Assembly: GCA_002307185.1 (NCBI GenBank)
Contig: DBTT01000024.1
Coordinates: 9,759-29,648, forward strand
DNA: 19,890 bases
Source of the DNA: Bacteroidales bacterium UBA1309
Lineage (GTDB): Bacteria > Bacteroidota > Bacteroidia > Bacteroidales > Dysgonomonadaceae
Direction of reading: 5' to 3'
Shown here: one piece after another, positions 1 to 8,512 of the stretch
How positions within the stretch are numbered: position 1 is the stretch's first letter
Layout: the number at the start of each line of letters is the position of its first letter
Made by a program: the position numbers and the translations under genes
The notes under the pieces: generated by a model
The model's database searches: none
What the model was told of the DNA's origin: nothing
What the model saw: only the letters and a program-made list of their open reading frames with translations

Positions 1-506
1 TTTATCTTCACCGGTATTCCCGAAACCATCAGCACCACTTCGTCAGCAACTTGGGCTATAAACTGGTTTGTCCAACCGACTAGATCCGTGAAATGGCGTT
101 GCAGGTCGTTTGCTGAAATGCCACCGAGGCCAATCTCGTTGGTGACAAAAATGAAAGTGGCTTCTTGCATGGTAAAACGGCTGAAGCGGTTTTTCAACTG
201 CTCGAGCGATAGCTCCACGTTCCCGTTGTTGGCCACAATAAAGTTGGTTGCCCACAGCGTCACGCAATCAATCACCACCACACGTCCGTTTACGTCCACT
301 TTTTGCAGATCCGTAAGTTCTTCCACATTGGTCCATTCAGGGCCGCGGTCTCGCTTGTGGCGTTCAATGCGCTGGCGATGTTCTTCGTCCCACACAGCAG
401 AAGTGGCAAGATACATGGGATTTTCGGATAACGACAAGGCCAGATTCTGAGCATAACTGCTTTTGCCCGAACGTTGTCCACCGGTGACGAGGATAATCCT
501 TTTCAT
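1..506 (-). CDS. cobU: Adenosylcobinamide kinase / adenosylcobinamide-phosphate guanylyltransferase (CobU), 3' end cut by window
   Basis: This bifunctional cytosolic enzyme phosphorylates adenosylcobinamide and then transfers GMP to give adenosylcobinamide-GDP, the activated form used to attach the lower ligand of B12. Translated from the ATG at 504-506, the first 168 residues are visible. Residues 9-16 are the P-loop GGQRSGKS. The RIERH segment ends in His50, which lines up with the guanylylated histidine of known CobU proteins. The family motifs VIDCVTLW and VTNEIGLGG follow. CobU is usually about 170-180 residues, so only a few C-terminal residues should be missing. It starts 8 nt after the cbiB stop, so it is co-transcribed with it. 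No in-frame stop occurs before the window edge. Confidence 0.93.
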   Translation of the reverse strand, partial: MKRIILVTGGQRSGKSSYAQNLALSLSENPMYLATSAVWDEEHRQRIERHKRDRGPEWTNVEELTDLQKVDVNGRVVVIDCVTLWATNFIVANNGNVELSLEQLKNRFSRFTMQEATFIFVTNEIGLGGISANDLQRHFTDLVGWTNQFIAQVADEVVLMVSGIPVKI

Positions 507-514
507 GGAATATA

Positions 515-1471
515 TCAATTTAATATGTTTGAACCGTTGTGGATAACAAAGAACAGCATGGCGGTGACGATAAGCATCACCCATTCGCTGTTTTTATTCA
601 CTTTAAGAGACGTGTTTAGGTCTTCATCTGTCAGTATTTTCTGTATAGTGCCGATAAATGGCTTTTCTACCAATTTTCCAAAGTAATAATTCGGCCCACC
701 AAAGCGGCAACCCAAAATAGCAGCCGATGCCGCTTCGGGATACCCGGCGTTGGGGCTGGCATGTTTTTCCCCATCTTGGAACACCTGCTTCGTCTTCGCC
801 AACTTGCCAGATACCAAAAGCATTACCAAAGCTGTGATACGTGCCGGGATATAGTTGGCCGCATCGTCCAATCGCGCAGCAAAGCGACCGAAAAGCAAGT
901 AACGTTCATTTTTGTAACCAATCATCGAGTCGAGTGTATTTATCATTTTATATGCCAGCATTCCGGGTGCCCCGAGCAAGGCGAACCAGAAAAGGGGAGC
1001 GATGACTCCGTCACTCAAATTTTCCGCCAATGTTTCCAAAGCAGCCGTGCGGATTTGCTGGGGATCGAGACCGGAGGTGTCTCTTCCTACAATTCGCGAC
1101 AACTGTAAACGCCCTTTTTCGGTGGATTCGTCCAAGGCCTCGAACACCATCCGCACCTCTCTCCTGAGGGTCAGTCCCGCAAGACAAAAGAAGACAATTA
1201 TACTGTTAAAAAGAAACGAAAGCACAAAAGAAATTTGGTCTAAGAATCTTGCCGAAAAAAATGCGCACAAAAACGTGGACGAGACCAATATGATGGTGCT
1301 AAATGCCCCTTTCAGGAGGCGAAAACGTCCGCGATTGAGTCGTTTTTCACAAAAAGAGATAGCCTTGCCAAAACCAACCACCGGATGAGGCAAACGTTCT
1401 GGGTCACCGTATATTCTATCGAGCAAAAAGCCGAATAGAAGGGCTGATATACTTGCTATTGTGATTTCCAT
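515..1471 (-). CDS. cbiB: Adenosylcobinamide-phosphate synthase (CbiB), integral membrane protein
   Basis: CbiB joins adenosylcobyric acid to aminopropanol phosphate (or a related amino alcohol) in the inner membrane, the step before CobU. The 318-residue length is normal for the family. The N-terminus carries a hydrophobic helix followed by GDPERLPHPVVGFG (residues 22-35), a family signature. The middle has the conserved NLSDGVIAPLFW and the MINTLDSMIGYKNERY segment. Several further hydrophobic stretches, including one at the extreme C-terminus, fit a multi-pass membrane protein. Its start overlaps the end of the upstream cobD by 16 nt, which argues for translational coupling. In some nomenclatures this gene is called cobD; the name cbiB avoids confusion with its neighbour. 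Confidence 0.93.
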   Translation of the reverse strand: MEITIASISALLFGFLLDRIYGDPERLPHPVVGFGKAISFCEKRLNRGRFRLLKGAFSTIILVSSTFLCAFFSARFLDQISFVLSFLFNSIIVFFCLAGLTLRREVRMVFEALDESTEKGRLQLSRIVGRDTSGLDPQQIRTAALETLAENLSDGVIAPLFWFALLGAPGMLAYKMINTLDSMIGYKNERYLLFGRFAARLDDAANYIPARITALVMLLVSGKLAKTKQVFQDGEKHASPNAGYPEAASAAILGCRFGGPNYYFGKLVEKPFIGTIQKILTDEDLNTSLKVNKNSEWVMLIVTAMLFFVIHNGSNILN

Positions 1472-2481
1472 TGTTGTAGTTCGTTTAATAGGAGTCTGTT
1501 TTTTTCGGGCGAAAGAGTCAGCAACCGGATGTATTGGTTGCCATCCTGAAAGAAGCCGGAAGCATCCCGGATCAATATGCTTTTTTGAAGCAAGAACTGT
1601 TTTAAATCGGCAGACTTTCCTTTGGTTATTTTCACCAAAAAGAACGGTGTTGAACTATCTAGGGATTGAAATCCGTCTATGTAGTTAATCGATTCTGCAA
1701 ACTTTCTTTTCTCTTCAAGCCATTCGCTGATATTGAAATCGTCACGGTGATTCGTTATTAAATACCGAAAAGCTTCAACAGCAAAGGTGTTTACGCTCCA
1801 GGGAACGCAATAGCTGTGTATGTTGCGAATGATGGACTTCGAGGAATAGATATAACCCATTCGTAAGCCAGGAATTCCATATCTTTTTGTAAACGAATAG
1901 AGTAATATAACATTGCCATGCTGCGAAATGAAGTCAGACTCGGGTTGCTTTTCCAAACAATATTCTTTGAAGGATGTGTCAAAAATGAAGATTGTGTTTG
2001 AAAACTGCTGAACTAGCTTTTCCAAAAGAGGCAACTCAAAAGAGAATCCATCCGGATTGTTTGGTGTGCAAATCCAAACAAGATCAGGAGTATGCTGGAT
2101 CAAATTGTTTTCCAGCAATTGGGCATCCGTGTAGAAAACTTGGTGGTCGTTCACTTGGCACGCTTTCCCATATTCCGAAAACGTAGGGCCCACGATCAAA
2201 GATTTCCGTCCTCTATAAGCCTGAGCCAACAAATAAATTCCCTCGGCAGAACCATTCGTCAGCAGCAATTGATCCGCCAACAAGTGTAAATGAGCTGCTA
2301 GTTCGCATTTTAATGCCAGATTATATTCTTCCGGATAACGCCTGATAAGGGGCATCCTATCTGTCAAGTAGGCATATAATCCGTCGTGATTTGCTCCAAA
2401 CCAGACATTCGAACTAAAGTTTGCCAACAGCTCCCCTTTGTATTCGTCGCCGTGATCGGCGTATATTGTTTTGTTTTCCAT
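1456..2481 (-). CDS. cobD: Threonine-phosphate decarboxylase-like PLP enzyme (CobD; HisC-like aminotransferase fold)
   Basis: This is a 341-residue fold-type I PLP enzyme. TPNNPDG (residues 139-145) and the aspartate in FIFDTS (Asp168) are cofactor-binding positions. YSFTKRYGIPGLRMGY (195-210) contains the Schiff-base lysine Lys199 and the carboxylate-binding Arg207. These are shared by histidinol-phosphate aminotransferases and CobD, so the motifs alone do not separate the two. The position between cobQ and cbiB, and the 16-nt overlap with cbiB, indicate CobD: it decarboxylates L-threonine phosphate to aminopropanol phosphate, the substrate CbiB attaches. It lies 121 nt after cobQ, and no terminator is seen in that gap. 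The start ATG is at 2479-2481. Confidence 0.85.
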   Translation of the reverse strand: MENKTIYADHGDEYKGELLANFSSNVWFGANHDGLYAYLTDRMPLIRRYPEEYNLALKCELAAHLHLLADQLLLTNGSAEGIYLLAQAYRGRKSLIVGPTFSEYGKACQVNDHQVFYTDAQLLENNLIQHTPDLVWICTPNNPDGFSFELPLLEKLVQQFSNTIFIFDTSFKEYCLEKQPESDFISQHGNVILLYSFTKRYGIPGLRMGYIYSSKSIIRNIHSYCVPWSVNTFAVEAFRYLITNHRDDFNISEWLEEKRKFAESINYIDGFQSLDSSTPFFLVKITKGKSADLKQFLLQKSILIRDASGFFQDGNQYIRLLTLSPEKNRLLLNELQQWKSQ

Positions 2482-2602
2482 TCTTTTTCGTTTGTCTTGA
2501 AAAGTCTCTGGAGATTTTTCCGAAAAGTTCCTTTATTTTTTACAAATCTTTTTCTCAGTGCAGTTCAGTGTTTCTTGGCAATAACTTGAGACAAAGCCTG
2601 AA

Positions 2603-4120
2603 TCAATCTCTGGATATTATTTTGTAGATCAAGTCAACATCCACAAATTTCCGTACATGATCCGCCAGCTTATTGAACTGCTCTTCTTTAAATTTGAAAT
2701 AATCGAATGTTTGAAGCTTCTTGTCAGCCAAATAAGGTTGGAGTAGATGATCCACAAAAGCTTTGTTGTCGAGAATGCCGTGAAGGTATGTTCCCATGCA
2801 ATTCGCCACTTGGCAACCATCAAGAGTTCCATCCGAAAGTTCGTTCAATCCTTCGATTTCCCTCAAATAGTCTGTCCGCCCATTGTGAATTTCGTAACCT
2901 TTGCATTCGTTTTCATCGCCCGAAAACCGGAACGTAACCTGTCGCGTTATTTTTTCTCCTTCGAGTAATGTTTTGATTGGCAGCAAGCCGAGTCCGGGAA
3001 TTTGGGTCAGGTTGCTTTCGATGTGGTTGGGATCGTGCAGTTCCTTCCCCAGCATTTGGTAGCCACCACAGATCCCCAACACGGTTTTGCCTTTGGCATG
3101 CGCCTGCAAAATGGCTTGGGCAATGCCGTCGTGACGCAACACCTGCAAATCCTCGAGCGTGTTTTTTGTTCCAGGAACGATGATGATATCAGCTTCTGCA
3201 ATCTCGGATGGCTGATTGCTGTAATATAAGTGCACACGTTCGTCGTGTTCCAACGCATTGAAATCGGTGAAGTTGGACATGTGCTGAAGCAGTACTACCA
3301 CCATGTTGATCTTACCCGATTGAGAAAAACGGTTTTTGGAGTGAAGCATCACCGAGTCTTCTTCTTCGATGTGTATGTCTTTGAAATAGGGGACAACCCC
3401 CACCACGGGTATGCCGCAGAGGTCTTCGAGCATCTTCACGCCACGCTCGAACAGGCGAAGATCTCCACGGAACTTATTGATTAGAATTCCTTTCACAAGT
3501 TTGCGTTCGTCTTCTTTTAACAACAGGATGGAGCCATAAACAGAAGCAAAAACGCCACCTCGGTCAATGTCGGCGACCAGGATGACCGAAGCCTCAGCAT
3601 GTTTGGCCATCGACAGATTCACCAAATCCACTTCGCGCAGATTGATTTCCGAGATGCTGCCCGCACCTTCCAGCACGATGGGATTGTATCGGGCTTGGAG
3701 GCGATCAAAGGCGGCACACACTTCCGTTCGCAGTTTTTCTTTGTTGTTCGATGTAAAATAATCAATGGCATGCTTGTTGCCAATGGACTTTCCATTCAAC
3801 ACTACCTGGCAAATGGTGTCGGCTGATGGCTTGAGCAACAAGGGGTTCATGTCTGTGTGGCAAGGAATGCCCGCAGCCTCGGCTTGCACAGCTTGCGCCC
3901 GGCCAATTTCAAGTCCTTCGGGCGTGGCGTAGGAATTCAACGCCATGTTTTGTGCTTTGAATGGGGCGGGCGAAAATCCGTCTTGCTTGAATATTCGGCA
4001 GAAGGCCGCCGTAATTACGCTTTTGCCCACATCGCTACCTGTTCCCACAAACATGAGCGGGGAAAGTCGCTTCGGTTTCTCTTCTGGGATTTCTTTACGA
4101 TCGCTCTCTTTTTGATCCAT
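2603..4120 (-). CDS. cobQ: Cobyric acid synthase (CobQ/CbiP), glutamine-dependent amidase
   Basis: CobQ amidates four side chains of adenosylcobyrinic acid diamide using ATP and glutamine, giving adenosylcobyric acid for CbiB. The 505-residue protein has the expected two halves. The N-terminal dethiobiotin-synthetase-like ATPase has GTGSDVGKS (26-34), FKAQNMALNS near 54-63 and EGAGSISEINL near 151-161. The C-terminal class I glutamine amidotransferase has the nucleophile Cys351 in GICGGYQMLG and His447 in GTYLHGIL. It lies after btuG, separated by 154 nt that hold a strong hairpin. Transcription into the cob genes may therefore be partly attenuated, or a weak separate promoter may be used; I found no TAnnTTTG element directly upstream. 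Confidence 0.95.
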   Translation of the reverse strand: MDQKESDRKEIPEEKPKRLSPLMFVGTGSDVGKSVITAAFCRIFKQDGFSPAPFKAQNMALNSYATPEGLEIGRAQAVQAEAAGIPCHTDMNPLLLKPSADTICQVVLNGKSIGNKHAIDYFTSNNKEKLRTEVCAAFDRLQARYNPIVLEGAGSISEINLREVDLVNLSMAKHAEASVILVADIDRGGVFASVYGSILLLKEDERKLVKGILINKFRGDLRLFERGVKMLEDLCGIPVVGVVPYFKDIHIEEEDSVMLHSKNRFSQSGKINMVVVLLQHMSNFTDFNALEHDERVHLYYSNQPSEIAEADIIIVPGTKNTLEDLQVLRHDGIAQAILQAHAKGKTVLGICGGYQMLGKELHDPNHIESNLTQIPGLGLLPIKTLLEGEKITRQVTFRFSGDENECKGYEIHNGRTDYLREIEGLNELSDGTLDGCQVANCMGTYLHGILDNKAFVDHLLQPYLADKKLQTFDYFKFKEEQFNKLADHVRKFVDVDLIYKIISRD

Positions 4121-4213
4121 TTCTAATAATAAAGTGAAATAAGCTAAAGGCCTGATTGAATAGGAATAAACTACCCTTTTTCTCTCGGAATGGCATAAAA
4201 CCCAAAAATGCCA

Positions 4214-4248
4214 GAAAATCCTTTCCCAATAATTAGGAAAGGATTTTC
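4214..4248 (-). terminator. Strong hairpin between btuG and cobQ
   Basis: A perfect 13-bp stem (4214-4226 with 4236-4248) encloses a 9-nt AT-rich loop. It lies 27 nt past the btuG stop in the sense of transcription. The minus-strand 3' arm ends in GGATTTTC rather than a clean U-run, so it may act as a partial terminator, a bidirectional terminator or an mRNA 3'-end stabiliser between the uptake genes and the biosynthesis genes. Confidence 0.6.
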
Positions 4249-4274
4249 ATCAAAGAATATATCTTGAAAAGGAT

Positions 4275-5345
4275 TTATTCGCTTAAAAAATAGATTCCTA
4301 CAGGGTTGATTCCTCCTGTTGTGAAGGATGAAGCCAAGTCCCCTGTGGAAGGATCGACAATATACATACTGCTTTCCGAAGAATAATCAGACACACCGAT
4401 AAACACATTCCCGTCTTTTGGGTTCACGCTGATGGAGTAGGGATCTGCGGCAAAGCCCGAAGCGGTTGTTGAACTCACGAAAGGCGATGTTTCAATAGAT
4501 TTGGAACTGATATCATATACAGTGTAGTAAATGTTGGATGCCCCATATTGTGCATAAATGTTATACAGCTTCGTTTTAGCTGGATTCAGGGCGATTAGAG
4601 TTCCGTTCCCGATTGTTTCAACTGTGTTATCCGAATAGATGCGTTGCAATGTGTTTAGGATGGTTCCATAGTTGCCCATGGATATGACAAACAAGTTTCC
4701 GTTGCCATCTGCTCTGATAACCGTTGGGTTGAGTACAACTGTGATGTCTTCGGTTTTAGTGAATGTGGTGAGGTCTATCACAGAGATGGTGCTGTCTGTG
4801 CGGGAGTTGGTAACGTATAGATTCTCTCCTGACACGGCAATTTCTTCGGGATAGCTTCCTACGGCCACTTGCTTGTCGATGGCGTTTGTCGTGGTGTCGA
4901 TCCGGGCCACATACCCTCCATAATAGCTAGCATACACGTACCCGCCACTTGAGGCAAAATGTCTAGGGTTCAATGCTGTACCATTGGGATTGTAGATGAT
5001 GGAGCTGATTTCTTTTCCTGTTTTATCCGTAATATAAATTATTCCGGATGTAGAGACGGAGATGTACATCTTGTTTCCGTAAATGAGTATGTCCTCGCCA
5101 GTATCACCCAGATTGAGGCCGTCGTTTTGGGTTTCGAAAACAGATGAAGTAAGGGTTGCGTTATCTGTGTCGTAGTAGGACAAGGTGGAGTTGTTTTGTC
5201 CCCAACTTCCGCTGTTTAGCACATATCCGCCGACAATGCTTGTGTCGAATCCATTCGTCTCTTCTTCATTATCAGAACATGATATGAAAAATAGGGCTAA
5301 TGATGCAAAGATAAAAGACTTAATTGTAAAATTTTTAATGCTCAT
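4275..5345 (-). CDS. btuG: BtuG-like surface B12-binding lipoprotein (YncE/DUF5074-type beta-propeller)
   Basis: The 356-residue protein starts with a lipoprotein signal peptide ending LFFISC, with Cys23 as the lipidated residue. It is followed at once by the acidic stretch SDNEEE, which resembles the surface-export signal of Bacteroidetes lipoproteins. The rest is a series of about 40-50-residue beta repeats of YncE type, for example GGYVYASYYGGYVARIDTTT and ENLYVTNSRTDSTISVID. BtuG proteins of gut Bacteroides have this architecture, sit on the cell surface, bind cobalamin with extremely high affinity and pass it to BtuB. The gene begins 22 nt after btuB and shares its riboswitch. The function is inferred from fold, signal and position; the sequence itself shows no diagnostic ligand residues. 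Confidence 0.8.
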   Translation of the reverse strand: MSIKNFTIKSFIFASLALFFISCSDNEEETNGFDTSIVGGYVLNSGSWGQNNSTLSYYDTDNATLTSSVFETQNDGLNLGDTGEDILIYGNKMYISVSTSGIIYITDKTGKEISSIIYNPNGTALNPRHFASSGGYVYASYYGGYVARIDTTTNAIDKQVAVGSYPEEIAVSGENLYVTNSRTDSTISVIDLTTFTKTEDITVVLNPTVIRADGNGNLFVISMGNYGTILNTLQRIYSDNTVETIGNGTLIALNPAKTKLYNIYAQYGASNIYYTVYDISSKSIETSPFVSSTTASGFAADPYSISVNPKDGNVFIGVSDYSSESSMYIVDPSTGDLASSFTTGGINPVGIYFLSE

Positions 5346-5367
5346 AGTAATGGAATATTATTATTGA

Positions 5368-7380
5368 TTAGAATTTCCAAGTGCTGCTCAGCAGGAAAGA
5401 CCGCCCAGGCATCGGGTAATTTTTTATGATTTCATAATTCTTGTTGCTTAAGTTGAGCAAATCAAGTTGCAGTCTCAAAGGCTGTCTTTTCACTTTCAGG
5501 GTTTTGTTGAATGACACAGATTGGTCGGCATAAGCTTTCACCTTGTTTAGGCTCGAATAATATAGCTGTGTCCATTCGGAACTACATGCGATCACCGAAT
5601 AAGAAACATTTATCCATGGATTCTCAAAAGAGGCCGAGGCGTTTCCTGTATGTTCGGGCGTGTAAATGATTTGCCGTTTAGTCTCCCTGTCCCTTGCATT
5701 TTGATATGAATACGTGCCAGAGAAATATAACCGCATATGATCGTTCAGTGTTCGGTCATAATCCAACTTGAAGTCGGCTCCAATAATTCGCACATTATCC
5801 AGGTTCATCATCTTGGAGTTGAACATTTTTATTACGGCCACAATTTTGTCCTTCACTTGATTGTAGTATCCATCTGCGGACAGGGCCAGGCAACTGTTTT
5901 CCCAACTGCTTTTGAATGTGGTGCCAAAATTAAATTGCTTGGACTTTTCAGGTTCCAACGAGGTGTTTCCTATTTGGGTATAGTACATGTCGTTGAGTGA
6001 AGGAACTCGGTAAATGTCTTTGTAGGAAAGGCGAACCAGCCATTCTTGAGAAAGTTCATACGAAAATGAAACACTGGGTGAGATCTTCTTCTTGTCGGGA
6101 GCCTTCGTTGCGGTGTTTGAATCTTCCCCATAGTAAGCACCGATAATGCCTCCCAGAACTGTGAGGCCATGTGATTTGTATCGGGCATTGATAGCCGTAA
6201 TGCTCACATCCCGGTAAGATTTCACCCTGTCGGGATAAGTGATTGGGTCAAGCGCAGATTCGCCGTACAACGAGAAAAGGTAGTTGTGTATATAATCCTG
6301 AGCAACAGAGATTTGAATTCGTTCTGAAAATTGATACAGGCATGTGGAAGTGGCATAATATTCGTATTGGCGGTAACGGTCGGTGGTTGTTGTCACAGCG
6401 TCTGCATTCGAGTAGCTTTCGTACGTGTGGCTCAACCTAGCAGCGGCTCGTCCTGAAAATTTACTTGAAAAACGATATTTCCCGTTGATTTCAGACGAAA
6501 AAGTGCGGGTAATCAAACGCTCATTGGCACTCAGGTTTACCGATACTGCCGTTCCAGGGAGTCCTCTGTTTGAGTCGAAATAATTGTTTTTGAAAGTCAA
6601 TTCACCTCTGTCGTTCCATTTCTTGTAGAGATTCGCTCCAAAGCGATAAATATTGACATCCGAATTGTATCTTTTCCGGTGTTCTATCGCACTCCCGTTG
6701 TTGAATTTGAAAGGATAATTCCCGTCGGCTCGTTGCCAATCGCCGTTCAAAGCGAGAGAAAGGTCGCTTTTTAGCCTTTTTCCAAAATAGATGCTGGGGC
6801 TAAATTGTCCAAACGATCCAGCCTTCATTCGGACATTTCCCATAGATGACTTGTTTTCGAAATAAGGGGACTGTGTGACAATATTCAGGATGCCAGCTGA
6901 AGCAAAATTCCGGGCCGGTTGGAAAATATTATCTGATTGTCCGATTTCGAGGGAAACGGACGACACATTTTCCAATGAAAAACGACCAATGTCAATTTGT
7001 CCGGATTGTGCATTCGAAACCGTAATTCCATCCACGCTCACAGCCGTGTGTTGAGCCCCGAATCCACGGATACTTACTGTTTTGAGTCCTCCAATACCAC
7101 CATAATCTTTTACCACGACACCAGCAAACCGGCGTACGGCATCGGCCATCGACTGTATGCCCAGACGGTTGATCTCCGTTCTGCCGATAACTTGGGTGGG
7201 TACAGATGACTGCCTGATGTTCGTTATGGCCTGTGTTGATATTTCCACCTGCTTCAATCTTAGGTGGGTTGTGTCATTTGCAGCTCCTTCACCAGCAAAG
7301 GATGGAGCAGCAAACAATAATAACTGGCTAAATATAAGTACACGGTGTACTTTGGAGTAATTGGCAAATTTTGAAAACAC
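5368..7380 (-). CDS. btuB: TonB-dependent cobalamin receptor BtuB
   Basis: This is a 670-residue outer-membrane receptor. Residues 1-29 form a signal peptide ending APSFAG. A plug domain follows (about 45-165) with typical segments TQVIGRTEINRLG, VSIRGFGAQHTAVSVDGI and ASAGILNIVTQ. The remaining part is a beta-barrel with alternating aromatic strands, including the TonB-receptor segment SLEPEKSKQFNFG, and ends in a terminal Phe as barrel proteins do. It has no N-terminal carboxypeptidase-like extension, unlike SusC proteins, which fits a BtuB-type transporter. The assignment to B12 rests on the cobalamin riboswitch 140 nt upstream, the btuG neighbour and the downstream cob genes. TonB-ExbBD and the BtuCDF permease are not in the window. 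Confidence 0.9.
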   Translation of the reverse strand: MFSKFANYSKVHRVLIFSQLLLFAAPSFAGEGAANDTTHLRLKQVEISTQAITNIRQSSVPTQVIGRTEINRLGIQSMADAVRRFAGVVVKDYGGIGGLKTVSIRGFGAQHTAVSVDGITVSNAQSGQIDIGRFSLENVSSVSLEIGQSDNIFQPARNFASAGILNIVTQSPYFENKSSMGNVRMKAGSFGQFSPSIYFGKRLKSDLSLALNGDWQRADGNYPFKFNNGSAIEHRKRYNSDVNIYRFGANLYKKWNDRGELTFKNNYFDSNRGLPGTAVSVNLSANERLITRTFSSEINGKYRFSSKFSGRAAARLSHTYESYSNADAVTTTTDRYRQYEYYATSTCLYQFSERIQISVAQDYIHNYLFSLYGESALDPITYPDRVKSYRDVSITAINARYKSHGLTVLGGIIGAYYGEDSNTATKAPDKKKISPSVSFSYELSQEWLVRLSYKDIYRVPSLNDMYYTQIGNTSLEPEKSKQFNFGTTFKSSWENSCLALSADGYYNQVKDKIVAVIKMFNSKMMNLDNVRIIGADFKLDYDRTLNDHMRLYFSGTYSYQNARDRETKRQIIYTPEHTGNASASFENPWINVSYSVIACSSEWTQLYYSSLNKVKAYADQSVSFNKTLKVKRQPLRLQLDLLNLSNKNYEIIKNYPMPGRSFLLSSTWKF

Positions 7381-7482
7381 AATTTGTAACTATCTGATGA
7401 TGAATAAACCAATCAAATAGCTCCCGGAAATAAAACAGAACAATGCAAAAAATAAATGATGATTTCTTGCTGATGTTTCGTC

Positions 7483-7499
7483 GCTTTTTCCTCGAAAGC
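7483..7499 (-). promoter_or_regulatory. Post-aptamer hairpin of the btuB riboswitch (expression platform candidate)
   Basis: In the transcript, GCTTT pairs with AAAGC around a CGAGGAA loop, starting 22 nt after the aptamer. The same kind of hairpin follows the other three aptamers in this window, so it is probably the regulatory hairpin whose loop contacts the aptamer. Confidence 0.55.
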
Positions 7500-7520
7500 T
7501 TCTGAAATTGAATAGTGTTT

Positions 7521-7726
7521 GGCAGGTCTTCTGACTTGCTCCCGTAATTGAACGCCTTCCCGAAAACCAGTTTCAGTGGCAATAGTGTTGTTCAGTACGT
7601 TGATTCCAATTAAGCTGTTAACACAGTTAACTGCTAACTGAAAATGGAGCTTACAGCAGCGGGACTGTACAGGATTCGCACCTGTTTCCCTTTTAATCAT
7701 CCTTGCAGAAATGCTTGGACGAACCA
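7521..7726 (-). promoter_or_regulatory. Cobalamin riboswitch controlling btuB-btuG(-cob)
   Basis: Read on the minus strand it has the conserved blocks in order: AAAAGGGAA, GGTGCGAATCC, CAGTCCCGCTGCTGTAA, GCCACTG (7574-7580), GGGAAGGC, and the B12 box GTCAGAAGACCTGCC ending at 7521. A long AT-rich insertion with GTTAAC-type inverted repeats lies between CTGTAA and GCCACTG. Cobalamin riboswitches of this class normally shut off expression when B12 is plentiful, which suits an importer. Confidence 0.95.
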
Positions 7727-7736
7727 AATTGAGTTG

Positions 7737-7744
7737 CAAAGGTA
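7737..7744 (-). promoter_or_regulatory. Promoter -7 element for btuB transcript
   Basis: The minus strand reads TACCTTTG, an exact match to the Bacteroidetes -7 consensus TAnnTTTG. It would start transcription about 5 nt before the aptamer. No convincing -33 TTTG element is seen at the usual distance. Confidence 0.65.
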
Positions 7745-7823
7745 GAGATTTTTTTTCAACTCATCCTTGTTCTTAAATTTTATTTCACGCCAAGAGAAAA
7801 CATTTTGAGAATCAATTTCACAA

Positions 7824-7870
7824 AAACTTTCGCGTTCTCTGCGAAAAACCTTTGTGTTCTTTGCGTGAAA
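7824..7870. repeat. Imperfect tandem CGTTCTCTGCG / TGTTCTTTGCG repeat
   Basis: Two similar units, cgttctctgcg and tgttctttgcg, are separated by a short AAAAACCTTTG spacer, with a third partial unit (actttcg) in front. Repeats of this general type are scattered in intergenic regions of Bacteroidetes genomes. No coding role is apparent. Confidence 0.35.
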
Positions 7871-7897
7871 AGATACAATCTCACGTATAGAATTTGC

Positions 7898-7943
7898 AAA
7901 AAAATTGCATCCATACCCGCACAATTACTGGCGGTGGATGCAA
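7898..7943 (-). terminator. Rho-independent terminator of the carboxylase operon
   Basis: In the minus-strand transcript TTGCATCCA pairs with TGGATGCAA (7905-7913 with 7935-7943), with an inner CCGC/GCGG stem after a 3-nt bulge, followed directly by seven T residues. It lies 24 nt after the stop of the biotin carrier gene and separates the carboxylase operon from the btuB promoter. Confidence 0.9.
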
Positions 7944-7967
7944 CCTTTCTTTATAGGAGAGAAAGCC

Positions 7968-8495
7968 TTACGCCTCTTTTTCCAGTTCAATCAACAAATC
8001 GCTTTTGCTGGTGGTGTCGCCTTCCTTCACATGCACTTTTTTGATGACGCCCTTGGTGCTTGCCAATATGGCGTTTTGCATTTTCATCGCTTCCAAGATC
8101 AGGAGAGTGTCGCCCGCTTTCACCGAATCGCCTGTCCGCACCATCACTTCGAGGATTTTCCCGGGCATAGGTGCTTTCAAGCGGATGGAGGTAGATTCGC
8201 TGGCCTGTGTGGCAAGCAATTTCTTTCGGCGGATAGAAAATGGGGTCTCTACCGAAAAATTATAGCTCACGCCGTTCATCAATAATTCGTAATCATTTTG
8301 GTGGTGCGACACAATTTCCACCGGATAGCGTAGGTCTCCGGTGGAAATAAAGTTGAATCCATCTTCATCGGTTTCAAAGTGGAGGTCATTGTCCCAGACA
8401 GAATGCTGGATTTTTCCTTGGCCATCTGTGCTAAAACGCTGTTCTGCATTCGACTCTTTGTTCAGTGCAATGAGTTCTTTATTGAGACTATTCAT
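7968..8495 (-). CDS. Biotin carboxyl carrier protein of an acyl-CoA carboxylase
   Basis: This 175-residue protein carries the biotin that shuttles carboxyl groups between the biotin carboxylase and the carboxyltransferase encoded just upstream. Residues 105-175 form a biotinyl domain: LKAPMPGKI (106-114) and EAMKMQN with Lys138 as the biotinylation site. The N-terminal 100 residues include a beta-rich segment (about 55-95, YPVEIVSHHQNDYELLMNG) as in the carrier subunits of methylmalonyl/propionyl-CoA enzymes. There is no proline-alanine-rich linker of the oxaloacetate decarboxylase type. It begins 17 nt after the biotin carboxylase gene and is last in the operon, followed by a clear terminator. 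Confidence 0.9.
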   Translation of the reverse strand: MNSLNKELIALNKESNAEQRFSTDGQGKIQHSVWDNDLHFETDEDGFNFISTGDLRYPVEIVSHHQNDYELLMNGVSYNFSVETPFSIRRKKLLATQASESTSIRLKAPMPGKILEVMVRTGDSVKAGDTLLILEAMKMQNAILASTKGVIKKVHVKEGDTTSKSDLLIELEKEA

Positions 8496-8512
8496 AGAAA
8501 TCCGATTTTTGA

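Noticed and set aside
1456..2481. Histidinol-phosphate aminotransferase (hisC)
   Set aside because: The fold and motifs are shared, but the gene overlaps cbiB and follows cobQ, and no histidine genes are nearby.
7413..7739. 108-residue minus-strand open frame between btuB and the carboxylase operon
   Set aside because: It runs straight through the btuB riboswitch and its hairpin; the peptide has no recognisable features and the RNA signals explain the sequence.
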